Below, one piece after another: positions 9,023-18,198 of a DNA stretch of 64,000 bases (positions within the stretch are counted from its first letter, which is position 1; every line of letters begins with the position of its first letter). The stretch is from positions 2,955,512 to 3,019,511 of the forward strand of contig CP070825.1 in the NCBI GenBank assembly GCA_020344415.1, in the 5' to 3' direction. A program made the translations under genes and the position numbers. Under the pieces are notes generated by a model that searched no databases, was not told where the DNA came from, and saw nothing but the letters and a program-made list of their open reading frames with translations. The stretch is from Candidatus Aminicenantota bacterium. GTDB lineage: Bacteria; Acidobacteriota; Aminicenantia; Aminicenantales; Aminicenantaceae.

Positions 9023-10189
9023 TTAAGTTTTGCCGAATATCTTTTTTTCTCTTAACAAATTTTTGTAAACCTCTTCTGTTTGCTCCACCATTTTTTTTAC
9101 ACTAAACTTTTCTACAGCCAATCTTCTTGCATTCTGTCCTAAAAGATCGGCTTTTGTTTTATTTGTCAGAATTTCTATGATCGCTTCTGCTAACTCACCG
9201 GTGCTTTCAGGCGATACTAAAAGCCCTGTTTTTCCATTTTCCAACACCTCTGTTATCCCGTCTATTTTAGTAGCTACAATTGGCTTAGCCATGGCCATTC
9301 CTTCCAAAAGGACCAGAGGCAATCCTTCCAATAAGGAAGGCATAGCTAAGATATCAATCGAAGCTAATATTTCCTTTATATGGCTCCTGAATCCCGCAAA
9401 AATTATGTTATCTTTAACCCTTAATCTTTCACTTAATCCCTCTAATTCTTTCCTTAATGGCCCCTCTCCGACAATCAAGAATTTTGCTTCCGGAAAAAAT
9501 TCGATGATGTTTGGAATTGCTTGAATCAAAAATTCGAATCCTTTTTGCCAAACCAATCTTCCGATTGCGCCAATAACTGGTATGTCATTTTTTAGGCCAA
9601 GCTCTATTCTCACTTTATGCTTCTTATTTGTTATACCTTGTATATTTGGATCATATTCTTCTGTTTCAATTCCATTATAAATTTTGACGATCTTTTCTGG
9701 TGGAATCTTATGTTTTTCAATTAAAGTTTGTCTCAGTGGCTCAGACAAAATAATAAATTTGTCAACCTTTTTCTCAGTCCATCTATCTATAAAGACATAG
9801 AAGCCTTTTTTCAAGGTACTTACATCATAGCCTTCTACAAGCATTGCAATAGAAGATATGATAATGGGTACTTTGGCACTTCTTGCCGCTTGTCTGGCAA
9901 AAAAATCAGCTCTTCCTCCTTGACTATGGACAATATGGACATTTTTTGCCTTAATAATCTTCTTTATTTGTGAAATGGCACCTAAATTATATCGGCTAGC
10001 CATATCTACAGGTTCAATTTTAAGGTCGATCTTCTTTAATTTCTCTTCAAGGATCCCACCTGGGTTTCCGGCAACAGATATATTATATCTTTCCTTGCTC
10101 AAACCTCTTATTATCTGACTAAAAACCCTTTCTCCCCCCCCAAATTCAATATTATCTATAATATAGAGGATATTACGTTTTATATTCAA
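9023..10189 (-). CDS. GT4-family glycosyltransferase (TTG start)
   Basis: The 388-residue GT-B protein opens ILYIIDNIEFGGGERVF. Its donor half has IGRLVWQKGFEFLIQA, LIVGEGPL and PSLLEGLPLVLLEGMAMAKP, matching GT4 retaining transferases. The start used is TTG at 10189; no ATG lies before the conserved first strand. It precedes the GT9 gene by 13 bases, so the two are probably transcribed together. The sugar and linkage cannot be inferred. Confidence 0.86.
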   Translation of the reverse strand: MNIKRNILYIIDNIEFGGGERVFSQIIRGLSKERYNISVAGNPGGILEEKLKKIDLKIEPVDMASRYNLGAISQIKKIIKAKNVHIVHSQGGRADFFARQAARSAKVPIIISSIAMLVEGYDVSTLKKGFYVFIDRWTEKKVDKFIILSEPLRQTLIEKHKIPPEKIVKIYNGIETEEYDPNIQGITNKKHKVRIELGLKNDIPVIGAIGRLVWQKGFEFLIQAIPNIIEFFPEAKFLIVGEGPLRKELEGLSERLRVKDNIIFAGFRSHIKEILASIDILAMPSLLEGLPLVLLEGMAMAKPIVATKIDGITEVLENGKTGLLVSPESTGELAEAIIEILTNKTKADLLGQNARRLAVEKFSVKKMVEQTEEVYKNLLREKKIFGKT

Positions 10190-10283
10190 CGTCCAAGCCT
10201 TTAAAATTGAAATCTAGTCCTTGTGGCATATATTCCTTATTATATTTTAAGATAGAAAATTATATCTTTTTCAAAGGACAAAA

Positions 10284-11462
10284 TCATATCATTAAAAGCT
10301 CTTTCATAACCTTTTCCGTATCTTCAACTTTCTTTTCCCAACTAAAACATGCTCGGGCCTTCTCGATGCTTTTTTCCTGAAGGATTTCTGCTTTTTTGTC
10401 GTTTTTTAAGAGTTCGAGAATGCCTTCTGCTATAGCAATCGGGTCTTCAGAATTTACCGATATTCCTGCTTCGATTGACTCTACTACATCACCGTATCCG
10501 GGAACATTACTTGCTATCACTGGACGTCCGCAAGCCAAATATTCATAAAGCTTGATGGGATCTCCAGGATCTTTTCTTACTTTTTTGAAAAAGACTACAC
10601 AGACATCGAAGCAATTGATATAGTATGGAACCTCCTGGAATGGAACGATCCCTGTAAATATAAATTGTTGCTGTAGTTTTCGCTTTGCTATCATTATTTT
10701 AAGTTCAGCTTCCATCAAACCAGAGCCCACAATAACAAACCTGGCATGAGGTTTCTTTTTTAAGATATGTGGTGCCGCCCTCACTAATTGATCCAATCCA
10801 TGCCACGGGAAGAGTCCTCCGACAAATCCGACATAACAATATGATTGTGATAGCCCTGTTTTTTCTATTGCTTCTGTCTTGTTTATAGGTCGAAATTCTT
10901 TAAGGTTAACTCCATTGGATATGATCGATATTTTTTCTGCAGCAATCCCGTATCCATGGGTTATCTCTTTTTTTATCCCCTTTGTAACAGTGATAATATG
11001 GTCTGTTTTTTTGAGATTCCACCTGCGGATGGCATCGAAAATAAAGAAGGTCCGTGCTCCTACTATTGGCATCATGACTAGTTCATCTGTGAGTGCGTTT
11101 ACCTCAAGTATACTTGGTATTTTAAGGATTTTTGAAAGAATTACCGGAAAAGGAGTAAATTCGATATCGCGAATATAGACAATATCAGGTTTTATCAAGA
11201 GATAAAGCCATGGGAGATAAAATAGAGACAGAAAGAGATAGATTAAGGGACGAATCTTCTGCAGAGGGACAGTCGGAACATATCTAAGTTCTACATTGGT
11301 TTCTTTACTCAATACTGAAGGCTTTTTTCCCAATTTCGGAGCACATAGATCAATCCGATATCCATTTCTGCACAGCCCCTTTATGACTTCTGTTATGTGG
11401 CGAATCGCTCCATTATATCCTGACATATCCTCGTAGCATATGTATAAAATCTTTAGTCTCAT
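10284..11462 (-). CDS. GT4-family glycosyltransferase
   Basis: This is a 392-residue GT-B glycosyltransferase. The N-terminus is MRLKILYICYEDMSGYNGAI. The acceptor half contains a hydrophobic PLIYLFLSLFYLPWLYLL stretch that could contact the membrane. The donor half has GGLFPWHGLDQLVRAA, FVIVGSGLME and IKLYEYLACGRPVIASN. The YEYLACGRP form resembles WcaI/ExpE-like transferases rather than the EGxxxxxxE form of its neighbours. It is the second gene after the sulfotransferase on the minus strand. Confidence 0.85.
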   Translation of the reverse strand: MRLKILYICYEDMSGYNGAIRHITEVIKGLCRNGYRIDLCAPKLGKKPSVLSKETNVELRYVPTVPLQKIRPLIYLFLSLFYLPWLYLLIKPDIVYIRDIEFTPFPVILSKILKIPSILEVNALTDELVMMPIVGARTFFIFDAIRRWNLKKTDHIITVTKGIKKEITHGYGIAAEKISIISNGVNLKEFRPINKTEAIEKTGLSQSYCYVGFVGGLFPWHGLDQLVRAAPHILKKKPHARFVIVGSGLMEAELKIMIAKRKLQQQFIFTGIVPFQEVPYYINCFDVCVVFFKKVRKDPGDPIKLYEYLACGRPVIASNVPGYGDVVESIEAGISVNSEDPIAIAEGILELLKNDKKAEILQEKSIEKARACFSWEKKVEDTEKVMKELLMI

Positions 11463-11505
11463 CTTTATGAATATCTTGCTATATACTCATTTTTTGAAGA
11501 TAGAT

Positions 11506-12453
11506 TCAGTTCGCTTTCTCCCATGTTCCTACTTGAGGAGACTGAGTTTTATATCCTAATTTTTCTAAAAAGTCCTTAAGTTTATTATTTAATACATTTA
11601 TTTCGTAGTTACTCAGTTCTTTCGTCCATTTATAGTTCATAATTTGTAGAGAGCTTGGAATCATATCATTAAATCTTTTTGGATAGCTCAACTCGCAAAA
11701 TTCAGCTATTTTTTTGATGGTTTTTTTCGTACTTCTAGCTAAATCTTCGTACTTTACCTCAATATATCTATTTTCAAATAAGTGTTTGTTTATGAAGATT
11801 TCTTCCAAGTTTTTTTTCCAGTGTAAGCCACACAACTCAATAGGTTCCTTCCCTGCTTTTTTCCATGCTGATGGTTTTTCGCCCAGCCACCATATATCCA
11901 TATTGTTCCAAAATTTTACATGGTAGAGAGAATTAGCGACAGCTCTTCCATCTCTTATGCCATGTATAAAATATGCATCAGGAAACATTTTATGTATAAT
12001 CCTGATTCTTTGTGTATTGGCTGTTTGTTTGCTTAAAAATCTTTTTTTCCCAGTTGATTTCAGGTGTATGGAGATGGTTTTTTTTAGTCTATATTCAATA
12101 TCCCCAGTTAGATCATGTTCAGTTGTCTTTTTTCGATGTTCAAATTTACAATAATTATGATAAATTTTTTGTGCTTCATCTGGCAGAATTGCAAGCTTTG
12201 CTGGTTTCTTTTTCAAAATAGATTTTTTCATTTTTTCTCCCACAAATGGTAGGTCTAGGACATTATGAATTACTGCCAAATAAGGTAATCTTGGGAGTAT
12301 ATCCGTATAATTTGAAAACCAACATAACTCAGGGTGTACGGATAAAAGATTATAAAGAATTGTAGTCCCTGATCTGCCAGACCCAATTATAAAGATTGGC
12401 TTAACAATGTGCGTTTTTTTAACCCCATTGCTAATAATCTTGAAATGTTTCAT
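11506..12453 (-). CDS. Sulfotransferase family protein
   Basis: The 315-residue protein has the 5'-phosphosulfate loop PIFIIGSGRSGTTILYNLL (near 20-38) and a 3'-phosphate region FPDAYFIHGIRDGRAVANSL (near 160-180). These match PAPS-dependent sulfotransferases. It would put sulfate on the exopolysaccharide or a precursor, giving an acidic polymer. No signal peptide is visible, so action is cytosolic. Sulfate-activation genes are not in the window. The gene is followed 43 bases later by a GT4 gene on the same strand. Confidence 0.82.
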   Translation of the reverse strand: MKHFKIISNGVKKTHIVKPIFIIGSGRSGTTILYNLLSVHPELCWFSNYTDILPRLPYLAVIHNVLDLPFVGEKMKKSILKKKPAKLAILPDEAQKIYHNYCKFEHRKKTTEHDLTGDIEYRLKKTISIHLKSTGKKRFLSKQTANTQRIRIIHKMFPDAYFIHGIRDGRAVANSLYHVKFWNNMDIWWLGEKPSAWKKAGKEPIELCGLHWKKNLEEIFINKHLFENRYIEVKYEDLARSTKKTIKKIAEFCELSYPKRFNDMIPSSLQIMNYKWTKELSNYEINVLNNKLKDFLEKLGYKTQSPQVGTWEKAN

Positions 12454-12690
12454 TTATATGCACATTTTTTTTGGCAGTCATGCATTTCTTCATTTTTTGA
12501 TCGAATTTCACGTCCCAATATCTCTAGTATTTATATGTCATCTCAAGAATAATTGTCAAATATGTGTGGCATTGAATATAGTCCTGGCTATTATCCCTAG
12601 CGCAGAATCCGAATAAGGTGGCCTTATGAAGCTCAAATCCTTGCTGTTATTAAGTGAATTAAAGCCGGAAGCAAAAAAAGACAAACAATA

Positions 12691-13458
12691 TTATGATCCT
12701 AATAGATAATTAGTTTCGAATTTTTTGTTTGCAATGGTTTTCAGAATATTGCCATCTGAATCTTGTCGTTTACATAAAAACAGCAATGTTATCCCTAAGC
12801 CTGGAAAGAGCTTTAGAGTAAACCGGCTAAATAATTGCGGTAAAGGAAACAAATTTGATGCGCCACATTTTAAGACTTTAAAAACATCGTCTGTTTCAAG
12901 AAATTCTCTAAATTCTTTTAGGGTAAAACCACGAACATGTGGCCCCACGATATGCATACAAGTGGGCTGTTTTCCCATTAATAATAAAAAGCGATTATGT
13001 AAAGCCGCTATATTTGGAATGCCCACGATTAGATGGCCATTTGTCCTAATAACCCTCGAACATTCTGAAAGAACCCAAAAAATTTCTTTAATATGCTCAA
13101 AAACTTGATTAGCAATGATTAAGTTAAAATAATTTGAATCAAATGGGAATTCCTCATGTTCTATATCCAACGTAAAAATTTCAATGCCAATATTTTTTGC
13201 ATTTATTGAATCCTCTTCCCTGTAATCGATTCCATAAAGTTCTATCTTTTTATTTAATTTATTTAATAAAATTTTCTGGACGTTTATTAAGTCTTTGCCG
13301 CTGCCACAACCAACATCAAGTACCCTGATTACATTTTCATTTGGCCATTTATCCGATATTTGTTTTACAAAATCAGAAATTATTTCTCTACCGTAGTTCA
13401 GTTCTGATGAAAATCTATTAATTTTAAACAATAATTGCTTTAGAAGTGATTTATTCAT
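12691..13458 (-). CDS. Class I SAM-dependent methyltransferase
   Basis: The 255-residue protein has motif I VLDVGCGSGKDL (near 48), an acidic LYGIDYREED segment after strand 2, and FNLIIANQVFEHI, typical of the Methyltransf_11/Ubi-like fold. The C-terminus is hydrophobic around LGITLLFLCKR. It is the promoter-proximal gene of the minus-strand block ending at 4733. In this context it probably methylates a sugar, but the acceptor is unknown. The start is ATG at 13458. Confidence 0.82.
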   Translation of the reverse strand: MNKSLLKQLLFKINRFSSELNYGREIISDFVKQISDKWPNENVIRVLDVGCGSGKDLINVQKILLNKLNKKIELYGIDYREEDSINAKNIGIEIFTLDIEHEEFPFDSNYFNLIIANQVFEHIKEIFWVLSECSRVIRTNGHLIVGIPNIAALHNRFLLLMGKQPTCMHIVGPHVRGFTLKEFREFLETDDVFKVLKCGASNLFPLPQLFSRFTLKLFPGLGITLLFLCKRQDSDGNILKTIANKKFETNYLLGS

Positions 13459-13824
13459 GATTAGCTTATAGGTTTAACGCGTACTTCTGGAAAGCATAAG
13501 ATTTTGTAGCCCCTTTTGTAAATATAAGAATTTGGTTTTTTGCGATTGCTACTGTCTATTCTCATTTTTGAGCTATTTCCACCTTTTTCATCCGTTATTA
13601 TTTATATCATGAGGAAATCTTGTAATCAAATATAAAGAAATCGATAAAAGGGATATATTCACAAAGAATATTATGAAAAAAGCTAAAAATGATATAGACT
13701 CGTTCTTAAAATATGGGCAATATAGGATGGAAAAATTGAAGTGGTTTGATCAAACTTAATGGAGCTGAACAAAAATCCGGAAAACTGAAAAGACAAACAA
13801 GGAATTGAATTTTCATGATATAAT
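13459..13824. other. Divergent intergenic region with a short remnant-like frame
   Basis: This 366-base AT-rich gap separates two divergently transcribed blocks and should hold promoters for both. One plus frame is open from 13611 to a TAA at 13757-13759; an internal ATG at 13673 would encode 28 residues (MKKAKNDIDSFLKYGQYRME...). It has charged, helical, protein-like composition but no clear ribosome site. It may be the tail of a lost gene. No convincing -35/-10 pair was assigned. Confidence 0.3.
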
Positions 13825-15033
13825 GTGAAAAATAATATTAAAGATGATTCAATAGTACAGATAGAGAGAGGGAAAATATTGAGAGAAAAATTTTTAGTGT
13901 TTGGGAGCCCTTTGATTGAACAACCTGAGATTGATGAGGTAATAGGTTCTTTAAAATCCGGCTGGATAGGTACAGGTCCTAAGGTTCACCAATTTGAAGA
14001 GATGTTTAAGAAATATAAAGGTGTGAAGTATGCCATGGCTCTAAATTCCTGCACAGCCGCCTTACATCTTTCCATGGTTGCCATAGGTATAAAACCTGGA
14101 GATGAAGTTATTGTGCCGACAATGACCTTTGCAGCTACCGCTAATGCGGTAATACATGCCGGAGGAAAACCAGTATTTGTAGATTGCCAGAGGGATACTA
14201 TGAACATTGATCCTGATGATATAGAGAGGAAGATTTCTCAAAGGACAAAAGCTATCATTCCTGTTCATTTTGGAGGGCGTCCCTGTGATATGGACAGAAT
14301 AGTCAATATAGCAAGGAAGCATAATTTAAAAATAATTGAGGATTCTGCACATGCTATTGAGACTGAATATAAAGGTAAAAAAACCGGTACATTCGGAGAT
14401 ATTGGATGCTTTAGTTTTTATGTAACAAAAAATATCGTGACCGGTGAAGGTGGGATGGCTGTAACTGATAATGAAGATTATGCCAATCAAATAAAAATAC
14501 TTGGATTACATGGGATGAGCAAAGATGCATGGAAGAGATTCTCCGATGCAGGGTATAAGCATTATCAAGTGGTATATTCAGGGTTTAAATATAATATGAT
14601 GGACCTTCAGGCAGCGATCGGTATTCATCAATTACCGCGAGTAGAGAAATACTGGAAAAGGCGGAAGGAGATATGGGATAGATATAATAATGCCTTTGAT
14701 AATTTACCTGTATTTGTGCCTGCTGCTGTTGAACAAAATACAAAACATGCCTTTCATTTATATACTTTGCTGATTGATATAGACAGGTTAAGAATTAGCA
14801 GGGATCAATTTTTAAGTGAAATGACAAAGCAAAATATTGGGGTAGGAGTTCATTATATAGCTTTACATTTGCATCCTTTTTATCAAAAGACCTATGCCTA
14901 TAAAAGAGGAGATTTTCCTAATAGCGAGTGGATATCAGATAGGACAGTATCTATTCCATTATCAGCAAAACTGACAGATGGAGATGTGGAGGATGTGATT
15001 GGGGCAGTAAGTGACGCGATAACAATAACATAA
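13825..15033 (+). CDS. DegT/DnrJ/EryC1 family PLP-dependent sugar aminotransferase
   Basis: The protein carries LNSCTAALHLSM (phosphate loop), IIEDSAHAIE (cofactor aspartate) and SFYVTKNIVTGEGG with the PLP lysine. It is the second DegT gene of the locus, so two different amino sugars may be made. The longest start is GTG at 13825 (402 residues), but family similarity begins at REKFLVFGSP. A TTG at 13879 with GAGAGGGA upstream would give 384 residues and is a serious alternative. It opens the plus-strand block that runs to 22594. Confidence 0.88.
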   Translation: MKNNIKDDSIVQIERGKILREKFLVFGSPLIEQPEIDEVIGSLKSGWIGTGPKVHQFEEMFKKYKGVKYAMALNSCTAALHLSMVAIGIKPGDEVIVPTMTFAATANAVIHAGGKPVFVDCQRDTMNIDPDDIERKISQRTKAIIPVHFGGRPCDMDRIVNIARKHNLKIIEDSAHAIETEYKGKKTGTFGDIGCFSFYVTKNIVTGEGGMAVTDNEDYANQIKILGLHGMSKDAWKRFSDAGYKHYQVVYSGFKYNMMDLQAAIGIHQLPRVEKYWKRRKEIWDRYNNAFDNLPVFVPAAVEQNTKHAFHLYTLLIDIDRLRISRDQFLSEMTKQNIGVGVHYIALHLHPFYQKTYAYKRGDFPNSEWISDRTVSIPLSAKLTDGDVEDVIGAVSDAITIT

Positions 15034-15053
15034 ATGTATAAGCTAAAAAAGAA

Positions 15054-16043
15054 ATGAAAGTTTTTAATGATGTAAATTTTGATGAATGGCAGGAAATAGC
15101 AGATAAATGTGAATACGCCACTTTCTTTCACACTCCTGCCTGGTCAAAGGTGTTTATAGAAACTTATCCAAATATGAAAGTTGTCAATAAGAGGTTTGTA
15201 TTTAATGATGGAACAAGGGCTATCTTGCCGTTAATTAAAATTAAATTGATTAAGGGAATATTTAGTTCTTATATCAGTAATGTTGCGGGAGTTTATGGAG
15301 GAGTTATAGCGGAAAGAAAGATTAAAGATAAAGAATTAAATAGAATTTTTAGGTATTTAGTAAGGAAAGGAGCTGTAAGCATTTTATTAACCGGGAATCC
15401 TTTCCATGATTATGAATTGCCAAATGAGTTTAAAAAGAAAAATGATTTTACACAAATTTTAAGATTGGATAGAACCGAAGAAGAATTATGGATAAATTAT
15501 AACGCAAGTGTTAGAAATAAAATTAATAAAGCAAAAAGAGCAGGAGTGGCGGTCAAGGAAGCAAGTAATTTTGATGAATGGAGAAAATATTATCATATTT
15601 ACCTGGAAGCGCTAAAAAAATGGGGGAATAAAGCCACAAGCCATTATCCTTTATCCCTATTCGAGAATATGTTTAAGGCGAGAAATCCTAATATAAAATT
15701 ATGGTTAGTCATTTTTGATGGAAAAATTGTCGGTGGGAACTTAAATTTTTATCATAATTTACATTGCGTTGAATGGCATGCTTCTTTTATTAGCGACTAC
15801 TTTAAATATGGTATTAGGAATTTTTTGGTTCACTATTTAGTTCTGGATGCGAAGGTAAAAAATTACAGATATTATGATTTTAACCCCAGTGGAGGACATG
15901 AAGGCACTGTAAGGTTTAAAGACGCATTTAATCCAGAACAAATACCAATTAGCAGATGGGAATGGGAGAATCCTTTTGTTAAAGTAATAATGAACGCAAA
16001 AACAAACTTTATGAGTGCTTTAAGATCATTTGAAAAAATATAA
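15054..16043 (+). CDS. FemAB-like GNAT-fold acyltransferase
   Basis: This 329-residue protein has FFHTPAWSKVF near the N-terminus, WINYNASVRNKINKAKRAG (near 150), and a C-terminal GNAT half with GKIVGGNLNFYHN and YYDFNPSGGHEGTVRFKDAF. This pattern is the FemAB / peptidoglycan-bridge-like acyltransferase family, found in exosortase-type polysaccharide loci. Members transfer aminoacyl or acyl groups to a sugar or peptide acceptor. Its stop overlaps by one base the ATG of the radical SAM gene, which indicates translational coupling. The donor is not known. Confidence 0.78.
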   Translation: MKVFNDVNFDEWQEIADKCEYATFFHTPAWSKVFIETYPNMKVVNKRFVFNDGTRAILPLIKIKLIKGIFSSYISNVAGVYGGVIAERKIKDKELNRIFRYLVRKGAVSILLTGNPFHDYELPNEFKKKNDFTQILRLDRTEEELWINYNASVRNKINKAKRAGVAVKEASNFDEWRKYYHIYLEALKKWGNKATSHYPLSLFENMFKARNPNIKLWLVIFDGKIVGGNLNFYHNLHCVEWHASFISDYFKYGIRNFLVHYLVLDAKVKNYRYYDFNPSGGHEGTVRFKDAFNPEQIPISRWEWENPFVKVIMNAKTNFMSALRSFEKI

Positions 16044-17056
16044 TGTTGAAAAACCTTTTTAGATTCGTAGTGAGACTTATAAAAGGCGCAAAAATAGCTT
16101 ATTTTGATTCTAATAGATTTCGATATTGGCTACATAAAAAAATCGGAACAAAATTTAAACCGAAAGCTTTCAATTTACCGCTTATGGTTCTATTGGAACC
16201 TGTATTTTATTGCAATTTTTCTTGTATTCATTGTCCTTATAGTATTATTTCAAATAAGCCGGAATTCAAGAAGAGCTTCATGGATTTTGATCTGTATAAA
16301 AAAATAATCGATGAAATTTCTCAATTCAATAATGTAACGCTGAGACCATTTGATCGAGGAGAGGCATTGTTTAATCCTCAACTTTCTCAGATGATAAAAT
16401 ATGCAAAAGAAAAAGGGATTAAGAATATATGGCTGAATACAAATGGATCGATCTTAACTTCTCAAAAATCAAAGGAGCTATTAGAATCAGGACTTGATCT
16501 GCTTGAAGTAAGCATAGATGCATTCACAGAAGATACTTTTTCTAAAATAAAAGGAGTTGATGGAAAAATTCTGAGAAAAGTAAAGAAAAACACAATTGAA
16601 TATTTCAGACTTAAAAACAAGCTATACCCAGATGATTCCACAAAAAAATTGATTGTTAGTTTTGTTGAATCTGAAATAAATACTTCAGAGAAAGATGCTT
16701 TTATCAAATTCTGGAAAAATTATTCTGATAGAGTAAGAGTTCGTCCATTTCATCAACATGGTAGATTAATAAAAGAAAATTTAAGGACTAAAAAAAAGAA
16801 GAAAGAAAAGGTCGAAAGGTTGCCCTGTTCAATCTTGTGGAAGCGTGTAAGTATAGATTACTGTGGGAACCTTAGATTTTGTGAGCTTGATTGGGAAAAT
16901 AAAGGGATAATGGGGTCGGTAAAAAACTCTTCAATTAAGGAAATTTGGACTAGCAAGGAATATAAACGATTAAGGAGATTGCATACAGACAAGCGATTTT
17001 CGGAGATTCCTCTATGCAGTATCTGCGAATCGTATAATGAAGAAGGCGGTTGGTAG
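16043..17056 (+). CDS. Radical SAM protein with SPASM-type C-terminal cysteines
   Basis: The 337-residue protein has the radical SAM cluster motif CNFSCIHC (CxxxCxxC, near residue 57) after VLLEPVFYC. Its C-terminal region has further cysteines in RLPCSILWKR, YCGNLRFCELDW and PLCSICE, spaced like a SPASM domain binding an auxiliary cluster. It would generate a 5'-deoxyadenosyl radical to modify a sugar or small substrate. The start overlaps the FemAB stop by one base, so the two products may act in sequence. The substrate cannot be inferred. Confidence 0.85.
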   Translation: MLKNLFRFVVRLIKGAKIAYFDSNRFRYWLHKKIGTKFKPKAFNLPLMVLLEPVFYCNFSCIHCPYSIISNKPEFKKSFMDFDLYKKIIDEISQFNNVTLRPFDRGEALFNPQLSQMIKYAKEKGIKNIWLNTNGSILTSQKSKELLESGLDLLEVSIDAFTEDTFSKIKGVDGKILRKVKKNTIEYFRLKNKLYPDDSTKKLIVSFVESEINTSEKDAFIKFWKNYSDRVRVRPFHQHGRLIKENLRTKKKKKEKVERLPCSILWKRVSIDYCGNLRFCELDWENKGIMGSVKNSSIKEIWTSKEYKRLRRLHTDKRFSEIPLCSICESYNEEGGW

Positions 17057-17415
17057 ATAATGAGATGAAGAGAGAATATATGCTTAATGCTTTGAAATTG
17101 AAGTTGACCTTATGTCAAAAATGAAGTTATAAGTTTGATTAGAGAAAGTTGCCAAAATCCCTATAAAATTAAGACTGGGATAGTTAAATATAATAATTGA
17201 AGAAAGGATATGTAACAAAGTAAAAAAGGTGAGAGAAGTTAGTGTTGCCATAGGAGTTCGAACTCAATTGGATCTGAAAATAAATAAGTTTGGATTTAGA
17301 ATCAATTTTTGTGACTTAATGCTCCTGTTTTGTAGGTTACATATCCAAGAAAGATTGGAAAAAATGCAAAGGTGTGGCGAGTTTGTTGATTTTTCTCAGC
17401 GTCCCTAGTGAATTC
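17057..17415. other. Intergenic gap containing an 11-bp inverted repeat
   Basis: This AT-rich gap has no supportable gene. Exact 11-base inverted arms GGATATGTAAC (17206-17216) and GTTACATATCC (17336-17346) bound a 141-base segment. They look like the ends of a small non-autonomous element or a decayed insertion. Any promoter for the methyltransferase should also be here. Confidence 0.35.
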
Positions 17416-18114
17416 ATGAAATATCTTCGGTTTAATTGGTTAATTCATAATGTTGCTGACTATTGCATTAAGGAAGCAATAGAATCCTTTGCTAAAGGAA
17501 AAATGTTAGATATAGGTTGTGGTACAAAACCTTATAAAAAAACAGCTGAGCCTTTTGTTACTGAGCATATTGGTTTAGATCATAAAGAAACATTACACAA
17601 CAAAAATGATATCGACATATTTGCCTTGGCCGATGATCTTCCATTTAGTGATGGTTCATATGATACTGTGCTGGCTACTTCATTAATTGAACATGTTGAA
17701 GAACCCAATAGGGTTATCTCGGAAATGCACCGTGTTCTGAAATCTGAAGGACATTGTATTGTAACCACTCCTTTTATGTGGCATCTACATGAAGAACCTA
17801 GAGATTTTTATAGATTCACAAAATATGGTCTGAGATATTTATTTGAGAAGAATGGTTTTGAGATTGAAAGATTGAAGTCGATAGCAGGTTTCTGGGTAAC
17901 ATTTGGCCAGGGATTTGTTTATTATATTCAGCGTTTTCGTAGAGGTGGGAAATTAAATCCTTTATGGTGGATAGTTCCATTTATAGGGATGGGTATTCAA
18001 GGAGTATGCTGGTTACTGAATAGAATCGATCATTCAGAAAGATTCACAGTGACATATTTAGTCGTAGCAAGGAAAATATTAATCCAGGCGCAAAAACAAC
18101 TGAGGGTGTTTTAA
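17416..18114 (+). CDS. Class I SAM-dependent methyltransferase (Methyltransf_11 type)
   Basis: The protein has motif I MLDIGCGTKPYK (near 33), ADDLPFSDGSYDTVLATSLIEHV (motif II/III region) and VISEMHRVLKSEGHCIVTTPF, a standard methyltransferase fold of 232 residues. A GTG at 17374 would add 14 residues, but conserved sequence starts close to ATG 17416; neither has a strong ribosome site. It differs from the methyltransferase at 12691. Its place just before the flippase suggests a sugar or lipid-linked glycan substrate. Confidence 0.8.
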   Translation: MKYLRFNWLIHNVADYCIKEAIESFAKGKMLDIGCGTKPYKKTAEPFVTEHIGLDHKETLHNKNDIDIFALADDLPFSDGSYDTVLATSLIEHVEEPNRVISEMHRVLKSEGHCIVTTPFMWHLHEEPRDFYRFTKYGLRYLFEKNGFEIERLKSIAGFWVTFGQGFVYYIQRFRRGGKLNPLWWIVPFIGMGIQGVCWLLNRIDHSERFTVTYLVVARKILIQAQKQLRVF

Positions 18115-18198
18115 TGATAGTGAGAGATTTTTTGTGCTAATCATATTGGCACCGTTATTTGTTTTTTATATATTAGTAAATTTAGTTGTCATAAAGAA

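Noticed and set aside
17240..17280. tRNA-like T-loop GAGTTCGAACTC in the gap before the methyltransferase
   Set aside because: No D-arm, anticodon arm or acceptor pairing surrounds it; the palindromic hexamer alone is insufficient.
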